Below, piece after piece: positions 4,649-6,345 of a stretch of DNA of 6,345 nt (position 1 is its first letter; every line of letters begins with the position of its first letter). A program made the position numbers and the translations under genes. This stretch comes from Candidatus Omnitrophota bacterium (GTDB lineage: Bacteria > Omnitrophota > Gorgyraeia > Zapsychrales > JANLHA01), in contig JAHFFS010000091.1 of assembly GCA_023247815.1 (NCBI GenBank), positions 1-6,345 on the forward strand, read 5' to 3'. The notes under the pieces were generated by a model, which had not been told where the DNA came from, ran no database searches, and saw only the letters and a program-made list of their open reading frames with translations.

Positions 4649-5131
4649 ATGGGACGGAGTTTAACGAATTTTTTGGTAGGAGTCGGGCTTGTCCTTAACC
4701 TTGCGGTTGTGGCTTTCGGACAAGAAGAGGCTAATAATGATCTTTATGCTTTTGGTTCGGCCGTGACGATCAGTCCAGAAGCGATTGTGTTGTCAGAGTA
4801 TGATTATGACTCTGACGCCGAGGTCCAGGTCACTTATGCTGTCACCCCGGAAACCAAGTTTGAGGAGATGGCCAGCATTCAGGATGTTAAAGCGAATGAT
4901 TATCTTGAAATTGAGTATACCGAAGCTGAAGGTAAACGAACAGCGACGTTGGTAGCCAAAGACAATTCTTTTATGGAAGATTCTGAAGATAACGCTACCG
5001 GGGCACCAGCTGATGATGCACCAGTCGCCGCACCCGCTGTTGAACCCGCTGCCGAAACAGCACCAGAGGCAGCACCAGCCGTTGCACCAGCTGTTGAAGC
5101 GCCAGCTGCACCAGCCCCTGCGCAACCATAG
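4649..5131 (+). CDS. Secreted protein with Ala/Pro-rich tail
   Basis: This 160-aa exported protein has unknown function. A signal peptide spans about 1-24 (hydrophobic NFLVGVGLVLNLAVVAF), with likely cleavage after AFG and before QEEANN. The mature part (about 31-105) has alternating hydrophobic residues and reads like a small beta-barrel: a segment containing TISPEAIVLSEYDYDSDAEV, then VTYAVTPETKFE, DVKANDYLEIEY and GKRTATLVA. This resembles DUF5666/OB-like exported domains, and I recall YDYDSD-type proteins from uncultured candidate phyla. A low-complexity tail (about 117-160) is rich in Ala, Pro and Glu and probably extends through the periplasm or cell wall. No lipobox or anchor is visible, so it is probably periplasmic. 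The SD AGGAGG (4638-4643) lies 5 nt before ATG. The gene has its own promoter and looks monocistronic. Confidence 0.82.
   Translation: MGRSLTNFLVGVGLVLNLAVVAFGQEEANNDLYAFGSAVTISPEAIVLSEYDYDSDAEVQVTYAVTPETKFEEMASIQDVKANDYLEIEYTEAEGKRTATLVAKDNSFMEDSEDNATGAPADDAPVAAPAVEPAAETAPEAAPAVAPAVEAPAAPAPAQP
5003..5128 (+). repeat. Degenerate GCACCAG repeat encoding the Ala/Pro tail
   Basis: The heptamer GCACCAG occurs six times exactly, starting at 5003, 5018, 5060, 5072, 5084 and 5108, and related GCACCCG and GCGCCAG units lie between. All spacings (15, 42, 12, 12, 24) are multiples of three, so the Ala-Pro reading frame is preserved. This is an in-frame minisatellite that could change length by slippage or recombination, altering only the length of the protein tail. 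Confidence 0.7.
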
Positions 5132-5187
5132 GGTTTGTCGGCAACATTGTTTAACGAATTGTTTTTCTATTTTTGAAAACCATTATT

Positions 5188-5225
5188 CCGTCCGAAAGCT
5201 GATTTTATCATCAACTTTCGGACGG
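5188..5225 (+). terminator. Long stable hairpin between the secreted protein gene and elbB
   Basis: The arms 5188-5203 and 5210-5225 are 16 bp each with a single mismatch (C5199 against A5214) around a TTTATC loop. The outer 11 bp, CCGTCCGAAAG with CTTTCGGACGG, are perfect. It lies 57 nt after the secreted protein stop and upstream of the elbB promoter, where a terminator would be expected. No T-run follows on the + strand, so it is either a terminator without a U-tract, a 3'-end stabilising structure, or a palindromic repeat. Confidence 0.45.
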
Positions 5226-5269
5226 GTGGTGGATAGGATCAGCGCGCCTTCCCAATTTCAGTTTTCATC

Positions 5270-5298
5270 TTGTCTCATTCCCTTTTCTTCCTTACAAT
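5270..5298 (+). promoter_or_regulatory. Candidate promoter for elbB
   Basis: TTGTCT (5270-5275) serves as a -35, and TACAAT (5293-5298) as a near-consensus -10 with 17-nt spacing. Predicted initiation near 5305 leaves a leader of about 39 nt ending in the AGGGGG SD (5334-5339). It lies just downstream of the long hairpin, consistent with an independent elbB transcript. Confidence 0.5.
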
Positions 5299-5343
5299 AT
5301 TTTAGATAGCACTACTCATTTTTTCACTAAAACAGGGGGCAGA

Positions 5344-6009
5344 ATGAAGAAGAGTTCTCAATTCGCGGTTGTTCTTTCCGGTTGTGGTTTTCAGGACGGC
5401 GCGGAAATTCACGAGTCGGTCTTGACGCTGTTGGCGATTACCAAAGTTGGGGCTGGCTATCAGTGTTTTGCCCCGGATATGGACCAGGTGCAGGTGGTTA
5501 ATCATTTGACTGGTAAAAAAATATCGGACAAAAGAAATGTTTTGGTGGAGTCGGCCCGGATTGCCAGGGGGAGGATCAAACCTTTAAGCGAGTTTGATGA
5601 AGTGCCGTTTGACGCGATTATTTTTCCCGGCGGATTTGGCGCCGCCATGAATCTTTGCACCTTTGCTGTTGACGGCGAACATTGCCGGATTCAACCCGAC
5701 GTTGAGAAAGCCGTACGGGCGATGCATAAGGCCAAGAAACCAATAGGGGTTTTGTGCATAGCACCAGTCATTGTCGCTCAACTGTTAAAAGGGGTTGAAT
5801 TGACGCTCGGTCAAGATCAGGCGGTTCATGAAAAAGTTAGAAAAATGGGGGCGGTGACGAAAAATACGTCTCATGGACAGGTCGTGGTCGATCAGGAAAA
5901 CCGTGTTGTTTCAACTCCGTGCTATATGTTGGACTCAACGGTGGCGGATATAGTGCTTGGGGCGGAAAATTTGGTTAAAGCGGTCATGGACTTGATCGAT
6001 AAGAAATGA
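5344..6009 (+). CDS. elbB: ElbB-like DJ-1/PfpI superfamily protein
   Basis: This 221-aa soluble protein closely resembles E. coli ElbB (about 217 aa), a DJ-1/PfpI family member annotated as a glyoxalase-like protein and linked to isoprenoid biosynthesis. Recognisable blocks are LSGCGFQDGAEIHESVLTLL (11-30), CFAPDMDQVQVVNHLTGK (41-58), RNVLVESARIARG (64-76), IIFPGGFGAAMNL (92-104), GVLCIAP (135-141) and VVSTPCYMLDSTVADI (188-203). Cys138 is the nucleophile-elbow cysteine of the superfamily and Glu22 is the probable acidic partner, so the catalytic site appears intact. The physiological reaction is uncertain; glyoxalase activity is the usual proposal. SD AGGGGG lies 4 nt before ATG 5344. Neighbours are not isoprenoid genes, so context gives no extra support for the pathway. 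Confidence 0.94.
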   Translation: MKKSSQFAVVLSGCGFQDGAEIHESVLTLLAITKVGAGYQCFAPDMDQVQVVNHLTGKKISDKRNVLVESARIARGRIKPLSEFDEVPFDAIIFPGGFGAAMNLCTFAVDGEHCRIQPDVEKAVRAMHKAKKPIGVLCIAPVIVAQLLKGVELTLGQDQAVHEKVRKMGAVTKNTSHGQVVVDQENRVVSTPCYMLDSTVADIVLGAENLVKAVMDLIDKK

Positions 6010-6027
6010 TATCTGCTCTTGCCTTTC

Positions 6028-6045
6028 TTAGCAGCGGCGTGCTAA
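6028..6045. other. Small hairpin after elbB
   Basis: TTAGCA (6028-6033) pairs with TGCTAA (6040-6045) over a GCGGCG loop, 19 nt after the elbB stop. No T-run follows. It could be a weak 3'-end structure or an operator for the downstream response regulator. The rest of 6010-6105 is AT-rich, with no promoter I can place confidently. Confidence 0.3.
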
Positions 6046-6105
6046 CATCAATAATATCAAATATTAATGAATTTTTTTGGAAGATCGGGGAGAATGTGCA
6101 TATTC

Positions 6106-6118
6106 AAAGGAGGTGATC
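6106..6118 (+). promoter_or_regulatory. Unusually long Shine-Dalgarno site
   Basis: AAAGGAGGTGATC is complementary over 13 contiguous nt to the usual bacterial 16S rRNA 3' tail (GATCACCTCCTTT) and abuts the ATG at 6119. The core GGAGG (6109-6113) leaves a normal 5-nt spacing. It fixes the start codon of the response regulator with high certainty and suggests strong ribosome recruitment. Confidence 0.85.
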
Positions 6119-6345
6119 ATGAATGAACGCAAAGTTCTTATTGTCGATGATGAAGTTGATATTTTGAATTTAGTTAAGATGTTGCTAAAAGCAAATGGAT
6201 ATACCGTTGCTGTGGCTGCCGATGGTAAGGAAGCATTGAAGCTGGTCAAGACTTTTCGGCCGCACTTGATTCTTTTGGACATCATGATGCCGGAAATGGA
6301 CGGAGGCGATGTTGTCCGTGAATTGAAAAAAGACCCCATGACTTC
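6119..6345 (+). CDS. Response regulator, receiver domain (partial, runs off window)
   Basis: The 75 visible residues are the start of a CheY-like receiver domain of a two-component system. The acidic pocket is Asp10-Asp11 in KVLIVDDE, and the phosphorylated aspartate is Asp54 in LILLDIMMPEMDGG. ADGKEALKLVKTFRPHL (34-50) has the usual alpha-2/beta-3 pattern. The domain is cut by the window edge before the conserved Thr/Ser and Lys residues, so it is unknown whether it is a stand-alone CheY-like protein or has an output domain. No histidine kinase is visible. Translation is probably strong, given the 13-nt SD match directly before the ATG. Confidence 0.95.
   Translation, partial: MNERKVLIVDDEVDILNLVKMLLKANGYTVAVAADGKEALKLVKTFRPHLILLDIMMPEMDGGDVVRELKKDPMT

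Noticed and set aside
5013..5309. 98-aa plus-strand frame rich in Gln, His, Leu and Pro
   Set aside because: It is an alternate-frame reading of the GCACCAG repeat, running on across the long hairpin; no credible start signal.
6064..6339. 91-aa minus-strand frame near the right edge
   Set aside because: It is antisense to the receiver domain, whose motifs and SD are clear.

Overview
The window is bacterial. It is densely coded, every supported gene lies on the + strand, and most genes have Shine-Dalgarno (SD) sites. Base composition is moderate, and I saw no frameshifts, tRNAs, rRNAs, CRISPR arrays or transposase genes. Three traits fit an uncultured lineage such as Omnitrophota or a neighbouring candidate phylum: the dispersed GTCATTGCGAG...CTCGCAATGAC palindrome, an exported protein with a YDYDSD-type domain, and an HtpX-like protease carrying an EF-hand loop. 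That placement is an impression from memory, held at low to moderate confidence.

Layout from left to right. A perfect palindrome (5-34) precedes a two-gene unit: a DUF2203 protein (58-450) and a YibF-like glutathione S-transferase (447-1037), sharing an ATGA overlap. A MITE-like palindrome (1061-1140) separates this from an ADP-ribose-pyrophosphatase-like Nudix hydrolase (1168-1662). The gap 1663-1873 is full of inverted repeats, including a possible 91-bp element with 23-bp imperfect ends. An HtpX/M48 membrane metalloprotease follows (1874-2851); its stop codon lies inside a GC-rich tandem repeat (2833-2879).

The centre of interest is 2905-4429. A promoter whose -35/-10 spacer contains a 16-bp palindrome leads into a 94-aa protein (2985-3269). 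That protein resembles the DUF6504 domain I remember from the tails of ImuB-type polymerases. Its 3' end overlaps dinB, a Y-family DNA polymerase IV (3257-4429), by 13 nt. This looks like a compact DNA-damage unit in which a polymerase accessory domain is a separate gene, possibly under a LexA-type repressor.

Downstream are a secreted Ala/Pro-tailed protein (4649-5131) with its own promoter, a stable hairpin (5188-5225), the DJ-1/PfpI-family protein ElbB (5344-6009) with its own promoter, and the start of a response regulator (6119 to the window edge). The response regulator's ribosome binding site matches the expected 16S anti-SD tail over 13 contiguous nt. Apart from the DUF2203/GST pair and the DUF6504-like/dinB pair, the genes look like independent transcription units with unrelated functions.
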